64,000 bases of DNA from Myxococcus sp046520405 (GCA_046520405.1 JBKGHI010000005.1:27215-91214); one strand, 5' to 3'; positions 1-9,313 are shown, numbered from the stretch's first letter. The notes: generated by a model from the letters alone, not told the origin. Translations and numbers: made by a program.

Positions 1-860
1 AGCTGCTCCAGCGACTGGGCCAGCCCGTGCGACACATTCACGTTCTTCCCGCGCAGCTTGCGCATCAGCTTCACTTCGTGGTTCCCCGGGACGCACAGCG
101 CGCTGCCCGCCGCCACCATGCCCATCACCAGCCGGAGCACCCCGGGTGTGTCCGGTCCCCGGTCCACCAGGTCGCCCACGAAGATGGCCTTGCGGCCCTC
201 GGGTGGGCGCACGTCGAACCCTGGCGAGCCGTCCTCGCGCGGACGCACCTCGTAGCCCAGCTTGCCCAGCAGCGCCTCCAGCTCCTCCCGGCAGCCGTGC
301 ACGTCGCCAATGATGTCGAAGGGCCCGTGCTCGTGCTTGCGGTTGTTCCACAGCGGCTGACGCACGAACTCGAGCGCATCCAGTACCTCCGGCTTCAGCA
401 CGTGGACATGACGGAAGCCCTCCCGCTCCAGCCCCCGCAGGGAGCGGTGCAACTGCTGGAGCTGATTGCGAATCACGTGAGCGCCGAAGGCGCGGTCGGG
501 CCGCTGGCGGTTGCGCTCCTGGCACGTCTTCTCAGGGACGTCGAGCACCACCGCCACCGGCAGCACGTGGAACTCGCGCGCGAGCTCCACCAGGGGCTTG
601 CGCGCCTCCGGCTGCACGCTGGTCGCGTCGATGACCGTGAGCAGGCCCCGGGCGAGCCGCTTGGCCGCGACGAAGCGCAGCGTCTCGAACGCGTCCTTCG
701 TGGCCTCCATGCTGGTTTCGTCATCGGAGACGATGCCCCGGTAGGCGTCCGACGACAGGACCTCGGTGGGCTTGAAGTGCCGGCGCGCGAAGGTGGACTT
801 GCCCGCGCCGGAGGGCCCGATGAGCACCACCAGGGAGAGTTCAGGAATCGTGAGCTTCAT
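1..860 (-). CDS. pnkp: Polynucleotide kinase-phosphatase Pnkp of the RNA repair system (partial, C-terminus outside window)
   Basis: Heals and seals broken RNA ends together with Hen1. About 286 residues are visible. An AAA-type kinase domain comes first, with P-loop GPSGAGKST at residues 15-23. A binuclear metallophosphatase domain follows, with GDVHG near 185, GDLVDRG near 226 and GNHE near 255. The ligase-like adenylyltransferase domain expected at the C-terminus lies beyond the left edge, so its presence is inferred from the family. The ATG overlaps the Hen1 stop codon by four bases (ATGA), so the two are translationally coupled. The kinase-phosphatase order is diagnostic, and a stand-alone phosphoesterase is unlikely. 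Confidence 0.93.
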   Translation of the reverse strand, partial: MKLTIPELSLVVLIGPSGAGKSTFARRHFKPTEVLSSDAYRGIVSDDETSMEATKDAFETLRFVAAKRLARGLLTVIDATSVQPEARKPLVELAREFHVLPVAVVLDVPEKTCQERNRQRPDRAFGAHVIRNQLQQLHRSLRGLEREGFRHVHVLKPEVLDALEFVRQPLWNNRKHEHGPFDIIGDVHGCREELEALLGKLGYEVRPREDGSPGFDVRPPEGRKAIFVGDLVDRGPDTPGVLRLVMGMVAAGSALCVPGNHEVKLMRKLRGKNVNVSHGLAQSLEQ

Positions 861-2257
861 CGCGCGAACACCGCCATCTGGGTCGGCGCACCGACGTCCG
901 GGTCCAGGGGCCCCACGGGGAGGAAACGAACGCCGTAGCCGAAGCGCTCGCAGATGCCTTGGGCCCAGGCCTCGAACTCGGCCCGGGTCCACTCGAAGCG
1001 GTGGTCGCGGTGCCGGAAGGTGCCCGCGGGGAGCGACTCGAACCGCACGTTGTATTCGGCGTTGGGCGTGGTGAGCACCACCACGTTGGGCCGGGCGCAC
1101 TCGAACAGGACGCGCTCGAAGGCCGCGAGGCGCGGCGGGTCCAGGTGCTCGATGACCTCGATGACGGAGGCGGCTTCGTACTCCGCCAGCCGCGCGTCCC
1201 GGTACATGAGGGAGCCATGGAGCAGGCGAATCCGGCGGCGCTGAAGCTCCGGCATCGTATCCAGGTGCAGCCGCTCCGAGGCGACCTCCAACGCGCGGAA
1301 GGACACGTCCATGCCGAGGATGTCGGTGAACTGCCGCTCCTTGAGCAGGGCCCGGAGCAGCTTGCCCTCGCCGCAGCCCAGGTCCACCACACGCGTGGCG
1401 CCGCACCCCTTGAGGGCGGCGACCACCGCCAGGAGCCGCTGCTCATTGAGGATCAGCCGTGATTCGAGCGCCGCCTCCTCCTGGTTGCGCGCTTGTGCGC
1501 CCTCTTCCTGTTCGGGGGCCTCGTCTCCGGAGAGCCGCTCCAGCGCCTCCCGCGCCAGGCTCTTGCGGTGACGCAGGTAGCGCCGGGTGATGGCGTCCCG
1601 CTCCGGGTGCGCCGCCAGCCAGCCTTCACCGTGCCGCAGGAGCTTCTCCACCTCCTCGTCGCCCACCCAGTAGTGCTTGTCGTCGTCCAGCACGGGGATG
1701 AGCACGTAGAGGTGCGTGAGCAGCTCGCGCAGGCGCATGTGGGCCTCCAGCGTGACGGTGAAGTAGCGGCTTTGGCCCCAGTCCGGCACCGTCTCGTCCA
1801 GCGCGTGCCGGGTGGCGGTGACGGTGTAGCCCAGGGGCTCGAAGAGCTTGCGCAGGAAGGACTCGCCGCCGCGGCAGGGCAACACGGAGAGGCGGGCCAC
1901 GAGTGGAATCGGCTGCCCGGCCAGCTCCGGCCGCTCCTTGCTGCTGCCGGACATCGCGTTGCGGAAGGTCCGCGCGAGCGCGACGCTGAGGAACGACGAG
2001 GCCACGTAGGGCCGGTCATTCACGTACTGGTCCAGCATTCCGCCTTCGCCCGAGGGCCCACTGCGTCCCCTGACGAGCCCGACGGGGTCGACCTCCAGCA
2101 GCAACGCCGCCGTGGTGCGCGCCTCCGTCGCCTCCGGATAGAAGACGTGTGCGTGTCCGAAGGACAGCTCGAAGGACTGTGGGCGGTGCGGGTTCTTGTG
2201 GAGCAGGTACCCGAGGTCGGTCGCGGGATGATGCGTCGTCGAGAGCGTCAGCAGCAT
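857..2257 (-). CDS. hen1: 3'-terminal RNA ribose 2'-O-methyltransferase Hen1
   Basis: Methylates the 2'-OH of the 3' terminal ribose at a cleaved RNA end before Pnkp seals it, which protects the repaired RNA from a second cut by ribotoxins. The protein is 466 residues, a normal length for bacterial Hen1. The N-terminal half is the Hen1-specific domain. The C-terminal half is the methyltransferase, with SAM loop VVDLGCGEGK near residue 290 and the metal-binding EVIEH motif near 365. The following TPNAEYN and HRDHRFEWT segments are typical of Hen1. It is the first gene of the pair, and its stop overlaps the pnkp start. No dedicated toxin or regulator is visible next to it. Confidence 0.95.
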   Translation of the reverse strand: MLLTLSTTHHPATDLGYLLHKNPHRPQSFELSFGHAHVFYPEATEARTTAALLLEVDPVGLVRGRSGPSGEGGMLDQYVNDRPYVASSFLSVALARTFRNAMSGSSKERPELAGQPIPLVARLSVLPCRGGESFLRKLFEPLGYTVTATRHALDETVPDWGQSRYFTVTLEAHMRLRELLTHLYVLIPVLDDDKHYWVGDEEVEKLLRHGEGWLAAHPERDAITRRYLRHRKSLAREALERLSGDEAPEQEEGAQARNQEEAALESRLILNEQRLLAVVAALKGCGATRVVDLGCGEGKLLRALLKERQFTDILGMDVSFRALEVASERLHLDTMPELQRRRIRLLHGSLMYRDARLAEYEAASVIEVIEHLDPPRLAAFERVLFECARPNVVVLTTPNAEYNVRFESLPAGTFRHRDHRFEWTRAEFEAWAQGICERFGYGVRFLPVGPLDPDVGAPTQMAVFAR

Positions 2258-2366
2258 GGCCTTCCCAGCTTCGGTTCCGCGGCGTCAGGGTGACTCCCCA
2301 TGGCGCGGAACAGTAGCGCGGTGAAGACCCGGGCAGCCGGGCGAGCCTGACAGCAGGGGCCCGCCC

Positions 2367-2396
2367 GGCCGTGAACAGCCAGGTCCCTTCACGGCC
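2367..2396 (-). terminator. Hairpin downstream of the CHAP-like lipoprotein gene
   Basis: Perfect 9-bp stem GGCCGTGAA / TTCACGGCC with a 12-nt loop. It lies 25 bases beyond the stop codon of the minus-strand gene ending at 2421 and 110 bases upstream of hen1. There is no clear T tract, so termination is inferred from position and stem strength. Confidence 0.4.
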
Positions 2397-2420
2397 CGCG
2401 AAACCACGCGGGCCTGGGCG

Positions 2421-2978
2421 TTACATCGGGCCAGCGCAGCTCGCGGTGTGGACCGCGCGCGGGCACCAGTAGTTCGTGATGTTCAGGCCGGCCTTCGTCC
2501 CCGAGCGCGTGTTGCACGTGCGCGAGCCCCAGTTCGACTCATTCAGGGTGATGCGACGGGGGCTGACCGACGTGTTGACGTTCGCGACGAACGCCGTGTG
2601 CCCGGCGGGGTTGGAGCCCAGGATCATCGCCACACAGCCCACGTGAGCGTGGTTGCTGTTGATGATGGCTCGCTTGTCCGCCCAGTCGAACAGCCCGTAG
2701 GGAAGCCCCGGCGCCCGACACCGGGCATACGCCACGCACTCGTCGTTACAGAACCCCGCGCAGGCCGCGGCGGAGGCCATGGCCGAGACTTCGCCCTCGT
2801 CGTGCTCGTGTCCTCCGTAGAGGGCCTCCTCATCAACGACGTGCTCCTGCGACGTTCCCGGGGAGGACTCCGACTCGGACGGCAGAGGCTCCACGTCCGT
2901 GCCGACGCCACAGCCAACGGCCGTGAGGGACAGGGTGAGGATGGACAACGAGACGAGCCGATTCTTGAGCTGGGACAT
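2421..2978 (-). CDS. CHAP-like domain lipoprotein
   Basis: A 185-residue exported protein. The signal peptide ends in a lipobox at AVGC near residue 23, followed by an acidic, Ser-rich linker. The C-terminal ~110 residues look like a small CHAP/NlpC-type cysteine amidase fold. They hold a Cys in ECVAYAR, a His in GHTAFVANV and a late Asn-Trp pair in NESNWG, which are the usual catalytic or core positions. A role in cutting peptidoglycan cross-links is therefore plausible but not proven. The start at 2978 is preferred over one 33 bases upstream because AGGAG lies nine bases before it. Several extra cysteines suggest disulfides outside the cytoplasm. Confidence 0.7.
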   Translation of the reverse strand: MSQLKNRLVSLSILTLSLTAVGCGVGTDVEPLPSESESSPGTSQEHVVDEEALYGGHEHDEGEVSAMASAAACAGFCNDECVAYARCRAPGLPYGLFDWADKRAIINSNHAHVGCVAMILGSNPAGHTAFVANVNTSVSPRRITLNESNWGSRTCNTRSGTKAGLNITNYWCPRAVHTASCAGPM

Positions 2979-3134
2979 GAAGTGATGCTCCTGGAGGGAA
3001 AAGCGCTGCACGGAGCAAGGTACCAGCCCAACTCAAAATTAAGCCCAAAACCTGGAACTAACAGTTTAAGCAGAACGAACGACCGCTTCCAGGGCGGGTT
3101 GACCCCTTCTCTATTCTGGGAAATCCTCCCATGA

Positions 3135-3707
3135 ATGGGAGACACCGAAGCAGCAGCGAGCGACATCGATCAGCAGATCGCCCAGCGGCTCAGGGCCCTC
3201 CGCGCGGAGCGGCGCTGGTCCTTGGATGAGCTCGCCAGGCGCAGCCAGGTCAGCCGCGCCACCCTCTCCCGGCTGGAGAACGCCGAGGTCAGCGCCACGG
3301 CGACGGTCCTGGGCAAGCTCTGCGCGGCCTACGGCCTGCCCCTGTCGCGGCTGATGCACATGGTGGAGGCCGACTTCGTCCCGCTGGTCCGCCGCGACAC
3401 GCAGCCCGTGTGGACGGACCCCAGCGTGGGCTTCACACGGCGCTCGGTATCACCACCGGCCCAGAGGCTGGTGGGTGAAGCGCTGGCGTGCGAACTCGCG
3501 CCCGGCGCGCACATCACCTACGACGAACCGCCCCGGCGCGGCCTGGAGCACCACCTGCTCCTGCTCGAAGGGCAGTTGGACATCACCGTGGATGGGCAGA
3601 CCCACACCCTCCAGCCAGGGGATTGCCTGCGCTACCAGCTCTTCGGCCCCAGCGCCTTCTCGACGCCCAAGCAGCGCGGGGCCCGGTACGTTCTCTTCCT
3701 CGTGTGA
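3135..3707 (+). CDS. XRE-family regulator with C-terminal cupin domain
   Basis: A 190-residue DNA-binding protein. The N-terminal helix-turn-helix (about residues 15-70, recognition segment SQVSRATLSRLEN) is of the XRE/SinR type. The C-terminal ~80 residues form a cupin beta-barrel with HHLLLLEGQ and LQPGDCLRY. This two-domain layout belongs to regulators that sense a small ligand and often control a nearby metabolic gene. The acetyltransferase gene starts six bases after its stop, so the two form an operon and probably act on the same compound. The ligand cannot be told from sequence. No strong ribosome site precedes the ATG. Confidence 0.9.
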   Translation: MGDTEAAASDIDQQIAQRLRALRAERRWSLDELARRSQVSRATLSRLENAEVSATATVLGKLCAAYGLPLSRLMHMVEADFVPLVRRDTQPVWTDPSVGFTRRSVSPPAQRLVGEALACELAPGAHITYDEPPRRGLEHHLLLLEGQLDITVDGQTHTLQPGDCLRYQLFGPSAFSTPKQRGARYVLFLV

Positions 3708-3713
3708 GGCGAC

Positions 3714-4301
3714 ATGGCCCACGACACTCTCATGGATGTCTCGGCACTCTGCGCGGATGACGTTGCCCGCCATCTCCCCGAACTGGCCGCGCTGCTGCAT
3801 GACTGCGTCAACGCGGGCGCCTGCGTCAGCTTCGTGCTGCCCTTCAGCCAGCAGACCAGTGAGTCCTTCTGGCGCCAGAAGGTGCTCCCCGCGGCACGAG
3901 CCGGTGGGCTCACCGTGCTGGTGGTGAAGCGCGCGGGCCGGATTGCCGGCTCGGTCCAGCTCGACTGCGACACGCCGCCCAATCAGCCCCACCGCGCGGA
4001 GGTGCGCAAGCTGCTGGTGCACCCGGACTTCCGCCGTCAGGGCATCGCTCGCGCATTGATGCTCGGGCTCGAACAGCACGCGCGTCAGCGAGGGCGCACG
4101 CTGGTGACACTGGACACACGCACCGGCGACAACGCCGAGCCGCTCTATGCCTCGCTCGGCTACCAGACGGTGGGCGTCATCCCGGACTTCAGCTTCGACC
4201 CGACCGGGAGCCGGCTCGACGCCACCACCGTCATGTACAAGCGCCTGGCGCCCCACCCGCAGTCCCTGACGCGGATGCCCCGCGCGCAGCCGCCCCCCTG
4301 A
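3714..4301 (+). CDS. GNAT-family N-acetyltransferase
   Basis: A 195-residue acetyl-CoA dependent N-acetyltransferase. The core motif A is visible as VRKLLVHPDFRRQGIARAL (about residues 97-115), containing the R/Q-x-x-G-x-A pyrophosphate loop. Motif B is LYASLGYQTVG near 145. It follows the XRE-cupin regulator by six bases and is probably controlled by it. This pairing is common for enzymes that inactivate an amino-containing small molecule, but the substrate is unknown. The last ~20 residues are Pro/Arg-rich and probably disordered. Confidence 0.9.
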   Translation: MAHDTLMDVSALCADDVARHLPELAALLHDCVNAGACVSFVLPFSQQTSESFWRQKVLPAARAGGLTVLVVKRAGRIAGSVQLDCDTPPNQPHRAEVRKLLVHPDFRRQGIARALMLGLEQHARQRGRTLVTLDTRTGDNAEPLYASLGYQTVGVIPDFSFDPTGSRLDATTVMYKRLAPHPQSLTRMPRAQPPP

Positions 4302-4314
4302 ACTGCCTGCGGAA

Positions 4315-4345
4315 GGCCATGCCGGCGCAAGACACCGGCACGGCC
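4315..4345 (-). terminator. Hairpin terminator between convergent genes
   Basis: An 11-bp stem (4315-4325 with 4335-4345) around a 9-nt loop, in the gap between the GNAT gene and the prolyl oligopeptidase gene. The one mismatch on the plus strand becomes a G-U pair on the minus strand, so it should fold best downstream of the oligopeptidase gene. It may serve both directions. Confidence 0.5.
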
Positions 4346-4353
4346 CCGGCCGC

Positions 4354-6441
4354 TCAGTCCATCAACTGCCGCGACAAGTAGACGTGATGCAGCGCCCACC
4401 GGCGCGCGTTGAGCATCGGGTCCGAGTCGTTGGAGTGCCCGCCGTCCGTGTTCTCGTAATAGAGGTACGGCAGCCCCATGGCCTCCAGGCGCGCCGCGAA
4501 CTTCCTCGCATGTCCCGGGTGGACGCGGTCATCCTTGGTGTTGGTGGTGATGTATGGCGCGGGGTAGCGCACGCCTTCACGGAGGTTCTGGTAGGCGGAG
4601 TACTTCGCGATGAACGCCGCGTCCCCGGGCACCTCCGGGTTGCCGTACTCGCCCACCCACGACGCACCCGCCGGCAGCTTGTGGTAGCGCATCATGTCGA
4701 TGAGCGGGCTCTCGATGACGGCCGCGTTGAACAGGTCCGGGCGCTGCGTCATCGCCACGCTGGTGAGGACGCCGCCGTTGGACCGGCCGTAGATGCCCAT
4801 GCGGCGCGGGGAGCTGACCTTCCTGCGCACCAGGTCCTCCATCACCGCCGCGAAGTCATCGAACGCGCGCTGCCGGTGCTCACGCAGGGCCGCCTGGTGC
4901 CAGCGAGGACCGAACTCGCCGCCGCCCCGGATGTTGGCGACGACGTAGGCCCCGCCGCGCTCCATCCACAACTTGCCCTCCTCCGGCAGGTAGACGGGCG
5001 GCTTGGACACCTGGAAGCCGCCATAGCCATACACCAGCGTCGGCAAGGTCCCGTCGAGCTTCCGCGCCTTGGGCCGCACCAGGAAGTACGGAATGCGCGT
5101 GCCGTCCTTCGACTTCGTCCAGAACTGGTCCACCTGGAGCTTCGACGCGTCGAAGCGCGCGGGCAGCGACTTCACCTTCTTCACCGTGCCCGCCTGCGCG
5201 TCCGCCAGCCACAGCGCCGTCGGCTCGAGAAAGCCCTGGGACTTCACGAAGAAGCGCTCATGGGATGACGACGTCGAGGCGATGGCGACCGAGGCATTCT
5301 TCGGCAGGGCCAGGCGCTTGCGGCTCCAACGCCCCTTCACCGGCGTGTAGACATCCAGCGCGCCCTTCACGTCCTCATAGAGGTTCACCAGCACCCGGCC
5401 CCGCGTCGCATTCACCGACTCGATGGCCTGGCGCGCCCCCGGCTGGAACAGCAGCGTGGGCTTCGCCTTCGCCGGGTCCGCCTTCAGCGCGGCCAGCGGG
5501 TACGCCAGCAGCGCGCCCTGCTTGAAGCGGCCCCAGTCCTCCTCAATCGTGAAGACGACCTGCCCGTCCACGAAGGCCTGGAGCGAGGACTTCCGGGGGA
5601 ACGGGAGCCGGACGGGCGCCGCGTCCCCCAGCAGGTAGTACTCTGACTCGAAGAAGGTCACCGCGCGGTTGACCACCACGCCTTGGAGCCCGCCCTCCGC
5701 GTCCCGCAGCGGGAAGGGAGACGCGGAGACGTCGGTGCGCTCACCCCGGAACGCCTCCTGCGCCTCCAACAGCGGCGTGCCACGCTTCCACCGTTTGAGC
5801 ACGAAGGGGTAGCCCGACTCCGTGAGGGTGTCCCCGCCCCAGTCACGTCCCACCAGCAGCGTGTCCGCGTCCAGCCACGACGCGGACAGCTTGCCCTCCG
5901 GCACCTGGAAGCCGCCGTCCACGAAGCCCTTCGCGGTGGCGTCGAACTCGCGCAGCTCGACGGCGTCCTTGCCGCCGTTCGACAGGGAGATGAGGCAGCG
6001 CTGGTCCGCGGGCGGCAGGCAGTTGCTGCCCTTCCAAATCCAGTTGGCCTTCTCCGCCTTCGCCAGCGCGTCCACGTCCAGCACCGTCTCCCACGGCGTC
6101 TGGGCGCTCGCGTAGCCCTCCAGCGGCGTGTGCCGCCAGATGCCCCGGGGGTTGCCCTTGTCCTGCCAGAAGTTGTCCACCCCGCCGGCCCGGAAGCGGG
6201 GGCTGGGGATGCGGTCGGTGGAGGTGAGCTGCTCCAGCGCCTGCGCGTGGAAGGCCTCGAAGCGAGGGTCCTTCTCCAGCACCTCGAGCGTGCGCGCGTT
6301 CTGGGCACGCACCCACTCAAGCGCCTTCTCTCCCTGGACCTCCTCGAGCCACAGGAAGGGGTCCTGTGTGTCCTCGGCCGCCATCCCCGAGGAGGTGGTG
6401 AGCAGCCCGGTCAGCAACGACGCCACGTACGCCCTTCTCAT
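4354..6441 (-). CDS. Secreted prolyl oligopeptidase (S9 family)
   Basis: A 695-residue serine peptidase that cleaves short peptides, typically after proline. The N-terminus MRRAYVASLLTG with a hydrophobic stretch to about residue 21 is a signal peptide, so it acts outside the cytoplasm. Next comes a short helix-rich segment, then the beta-propeller gate (about 90-440), then the alpha/beta hydrolase domain. The nucleophile lies in YGRSNGG near 554, the acid probably in TKDDRVHP near 637 and the His in DGGHSN near 668. The start at 6441 is chosen because GGGAG lies eight bases upstream and the signal peptide begins there. The length is normal for the family. Confidence 0.93.
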   Translation of the reverse strand: MRRAYVASLLTGLLTTSSGMAAEDTQDPFLWLEEVQGEKALEWVRAQNARTLEVLEKDPRFEAFHAQALEQLTSTDRIPSPRFRAGGVDNFWQDKGNPRGIWRHTPLEGYASAQTPWETVLDVDALAKAEKANWIWKGSNCLPPADQRCLISLSNGGKDAVELREFDATAKGFVDGGFQVPEGKLSASWLDADTLLVGRDWGGDTLTESGYPFVLKRWKRGTPLLEAQEAFRGERTDVSASPFPLRDAEGGLQGVVVNRAVTFFESEYYLLGDAAPVRLPFPRKSSLQAFVDGQVVFTIEEDWGRFKQGALLAYPLAALKADPAKAKPTLLFQPGARQAIESVNATRGRVLVNLYEDVKGALDVYTPVKGRWSRKRLALPKNASVAIASTSSSHERFFVKSQGFLEPTALWLADAQAGTVKKVKSLPARFDASKLQVDQFWTKSKDGTRIPYFLVRPKARKLDGTLPTLVYGYGGFQVSKPPVYLPEEGKLWMERGGAYVVANIRGGGEFGPRWHQAALREHRQRAFDDFAAVMEDLVRRKVSSPRRMGIYGRSNGGVLTSVAMTQRPDLFNAAVIESPLIDMMRYHKLPAGASWVGEYGNPEVPGDAAFIAKYSAYQNLREGVRYPAPYITTNTKDDRVHPGHARKFAARLEAMGLPYLYYENTDGGHSNDSDPMLNARRWALHHVYLSRQLMD

Positions 6442-6652
6442 GTCCTCATCTCCCGATGCCCAAGGTGGCCCACCAACAGGCCGAGCCCCCTCCCATTCCC
6501 CCGACCATAACGTCTGTGCCTGGGGTGCCATGCGAGCGCCCGCCACGAGCGTGTCGCATCGGGACTGGCGGTGATGGCCCACGAGGGAGTATGGGTCCGC
6601 CACGCACGTCCTCCGGGGTGGCCGGCTCCGCGCGCGATGACATCAGGAGTGG

Positions 6653-8410
6653 ATGCAGGTGGTGACGACAGGACCCAGCAACAAGGGGGAGCGGCTGTGG
6701 CCGTGGGTGGGCGCGGCGCTCGGCGTGCTGTGGTTCCTCGCCGCGGGAGGCGGGCCGACGCTCAACCCCACGCACCTGGATTGGATGGGCGTTGGCGACC
6801 CGGCGCAGCATGTGCTCGGGTGGCTGCACTTCCGGGACGCGCCGTGGGGCTTCCCGCTGGGCCGCATCCCCAGCCTCATGTCCCCGCATGTCATGACGGT
6901 GGGCTTCTCGGACGCGAACCCCTGGGTGTCGCTCCTGCTCAAGCCCTTCTCCGGATGGCTGCCGCGGGACTTCCAGTTCGTCGGGCTGTGGCTGGCGTCG
7001 TGCCTGGCGCTCCAGGGCTGGATGGCCGTGAAGCTGATGGGCCTCTTCACGCGCAGTCCCCTGCAGCGGCTGCTGGGCGCGGCGCTGTTCGTGTCCGCGC
7101 CCATCCTGCTCTACCGCTCCGGGCACGACACGCTCTGCGCGCACTGGCTGCTGACCGCGATGCTCTGGCTGTACCTGCGCCCGCGGGAAGACGCCCAGGC
7201 CGCGTGGCGCGCGCTGCGGTGGACGCTGCTCATCAACCTGTTCGCCGCGGGGACCCATCCGTACCTGACGGTGATGGTGTTCGCGCTGGGCGTGGCCCTG
7301 CTCGTCCAGGCGCACCGGGAAGGGCACCTATCCAAGGGGGCGACGGCCGGCGTGTTCGCGGGCCTGGGCCTGACGGTGGCCATCCCCTTCCTCGCCTTCG
7401 GCTACATCGGCCAGGGCGTGAGCACGGGCGCCAGCGGCTTTGGCTTCTACAGCGCGGACCTGCTCACCTTCATCAACCCGCTGGGCTGGTCCCGCTGGCT
7501 GCCCGCGCTGCCCATCAACGTTGGCCAGTATGAGGGCTTCGGCTACCTGGGCACGGGCGCGCTCGTGCTCGGTGTCGCGGGCGTGCTGGGGTGGCTGACG
7601 GGCGGCAGGCCGCGCGACTGGCGCCAGGTGAAGCCGCTGCTGCCCCTGCTCCTGGTGGCGTTCGCGCTGGCGGTGCTCGGCTTCTCGTCGACGATGACGG
7701 CGGCGGGCCGCACGGTGCTGACGATGCGCAAGCTGATGGAGCCCGTCATGCCGATGCTCGGAGCCTTCCGCGCGTCTGGCCGCTTCATCTGGCCGTTCTA
7801 TTACCTGCTGCTGACCGGCGTGCTCGCGCTCGTGTTGTGGCGCTGGCGCCAGCGGCCCCGCGTGGCCACGGCGCTGCTGCTGGGCGCGGTGCTCCTCCAA
7901 CTCGTGGACTCTCCGGACGTGTGGTCCCAGACGCGCTTCGTCGGCGCGCCCTGGCCGCGCCTGAAGGCGCCCGAATGGAAGCGCGTGGACGCCAGCTACC
8001 GCTTCGTCACCCTGGTGCCGCCCGTCATCCACGGCTCGCAGATGCCGTGCGTGGAGAACACCTTCCCGGAATACACCTACGTGCGCTTCGGCGACCTCAC
8101 GTACCGCAAGGGCCTGACGACCAACAGCGGCTACTCCGCCCGCCTCAACGAGCCGCGCGTCGCCGAGGTCTGCGCCGCGCTCCTGGATGACCTCGAACAC
8201 GGGCGCCTGGCGGAGGACACCCTCTACGTGGTCGACACGGCGAAGCTGCCGCTCTTCCAGCGCCTGGGCGACCGCGTCACCTGCGGCGTGCTGGATGGCT
8301 ACACCGTGTGCGCCCCTGCCCGGAACACCGGCTTCCGCGAGGCCCTGCGGCACGCGCAGCCGGCGGCATTCCCCTCGGAGCCGCCCGCCTCGGCGGACAA
8401 CCCTCCCTGA
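6653..8410 (+). CDS. Polytopic membrane protein, DUF6311-like
   Basis: A 585-residue integral membrane protein with about ten hydrophobic segments in the first ~420 residues and a soluble C-terminal part of about 150 residues. The early GDPAQHVLGWLHFRDAPWG segment and the following LGRIPSL region resemble the DUF6311 group, whose topology is like GT-C glycosyltransferases. A role in transferring a sugar or similar group on the outer face of the membrane is possible but not shown. AGGAG lies close to the ATG at 6653 and at better spacing from a GTG at 6659, so the start may be two codons later. It is followed ten bases later by a dioxygenase gene. Confidence 0.75.
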   Translation: MQVVTTGPSNKGERLWPWVGAALGVLWFLAAGGGPTLNPTHLDWMGVGDPAQHVLGWLHFRDAPWGFPLGRIPSLMSPHVMTVGFSDANPWVSLLLKPFSGWLPRDFQFVGLWLASCLALQGWMAVKLMGLFTRSPLQRLLGAALFVSAPILLYRSGHDTLCAHWLLTAMLWLYLRPREDAQAAWRALRWTLLINLFAAGTHPYLTVMVFALGVALLVQAHREGHLSKGATAGVFAGLGLTVAIPFLAFGYIGQGVSTGASGFGFYSADLLTFINPLGWSRWLPALPINVGQYEGFGYLGTGALVLGVAGVLGWLTGGRPRDWRQVKPLLPLLLVAFALAVLGFSSTMTAAGRTVLTMRKLMEPVMPMLGAFRASGRFIWPFYYLLLTGVLALVLWRWRQRPRVATALLLGAVLLQLVDSPDVWSQTRFVGAPWPRLKAPEWKRVDASYRFVTLVPPVIHGSQMPCVENTFPEYTYVRFGDLTYRKGLTTNSGYSARLNEPRVAEVCAALLDDLEHGRLAEDTLYVVDTAKLPLFQRLGDRVTCGVLDGYTVCAPARNTGFREALRHAQPAAFPSEPPASADNPP

Positions 8411-8420
8411 GTTCGACTCC

Positions 8421-9152
8421 ATGAGCTTCCAGCCCCCCGTCATTCCCGCTTCCGAAGTCCCCTCGGCCCTGAGCGCGCGGGGCTACGCCGTGCTCACGCG
8501 CGAGGGCCTCTGTGAGCTCGCGGGGATTGAGTCCCCGGCGCTGGAGGGACTGCGGGACTCCTGGGACGACCTGCCCCAGGATGGCTTCCTCCGGGACGGC
8601 GGCCGCTACCGCTCGCGGCGGCACTCCTGCTTCATGGTGGATGGCGCCTCGGTGACGCAGGTGCCCCACCGCGCGCACTGGCAGCCGGTGGAATACAACG
8701 CGCTGCACGGCGGCCTGGAGCGCTGGTTCGAGCCCGTGCGGCCGGACATCGTGTCGCAGCCGGTGTGGGCGGGGCTGATTCGTGGCATCGCCGCCTGCTG
8801 CTCCCAGCTCAAGGGTGAGCGCCCCTGGTACGTGGAGGCCCACCAGTTCCGCATCGACACCACCGACGGAATCGGCCGGCCGACGCCGGAGGGCGCGCAC
8901 CGGGACGGCGTGGACTTCGTGGCGGTGCTGCTCGTGGGCCGCGAGGGCATCAAGGGCGGTGAGACGCGCGTCTTCGAGGCCCACGGCCCCAATGGCCTGC
9001 GCTTCACGCTGACGGAGCCCTGGTCCGCGCTGCTGCTGGATGACGCCCGCGTGATTCACGAGAGCACGCCGATTCAACCGCAGGAAGGCCCGGGACACCG
9101 GGACACCCTGGTGCTCACGTTCCGCGCAGGGGGGTTCCAGGGACCCGGGTAG
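8421..9152 (+). CDS. 2-oxoglutarate/Fe(II) dioxygenase of the isoleucine-hydroxylase (2OG-Fe_Oxy_2) type
   Basis: A 243-residue protein similar to the family of L-isoleucine 4-hydroxylase, which hydroxylates free amino acids with 2-oxoglutarate, O2 and Fe(II). The iron ligands are visible as the H-x-D pair in AHRDGVDF and the distal His in ARVIHEST, followed by an Arg in GHRDTLVLTFR suited to bind 2-oxoglutarate. The substrate (Ile, Leu, Met or another) cannot be decided here. The start at 8421 follows the stop of the membrane protein gene by ten bases, so the two are probably co-transcribed. No strong ribosome site is seen. Confidence 0.85.
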   Translation: MSFQPPVIPASEVPSALSARGYAVLTREGLCELAGIESPALEGLRDSWDDLPQDGFLRDGGRYRSRRHSCFMVDGASVTQVPHRAHWQPVEYNALHGGLERWFEPVRPDIVSQPVWAGLIRGIAACCSQLKGERPWYVEAHQFRIDTTDGIGRPTPEGAHRDGVDFVAVLLVGREGIKGGETRVFEAHGPNGLRFTLTEPWSALLLDDARVIHESTPIQPQEGPGHRDTLVLTFRAGGFQGPG

Positions 9153-9313
9153 TGCCGAAGTGGTTGTGCTCGCTCCAGGACACTCCAGCGTCTGTCCACG
9201 CGCCTGCCTGACACACGCGCGAACTCCGGCGAGGTGCCTGCGTTGCCAGTCCGCGAACGCGTCATTAGACGCATTGCGCAAGGCACCCTCATGCACCCTG
9301 GAGCATTCCTCGA

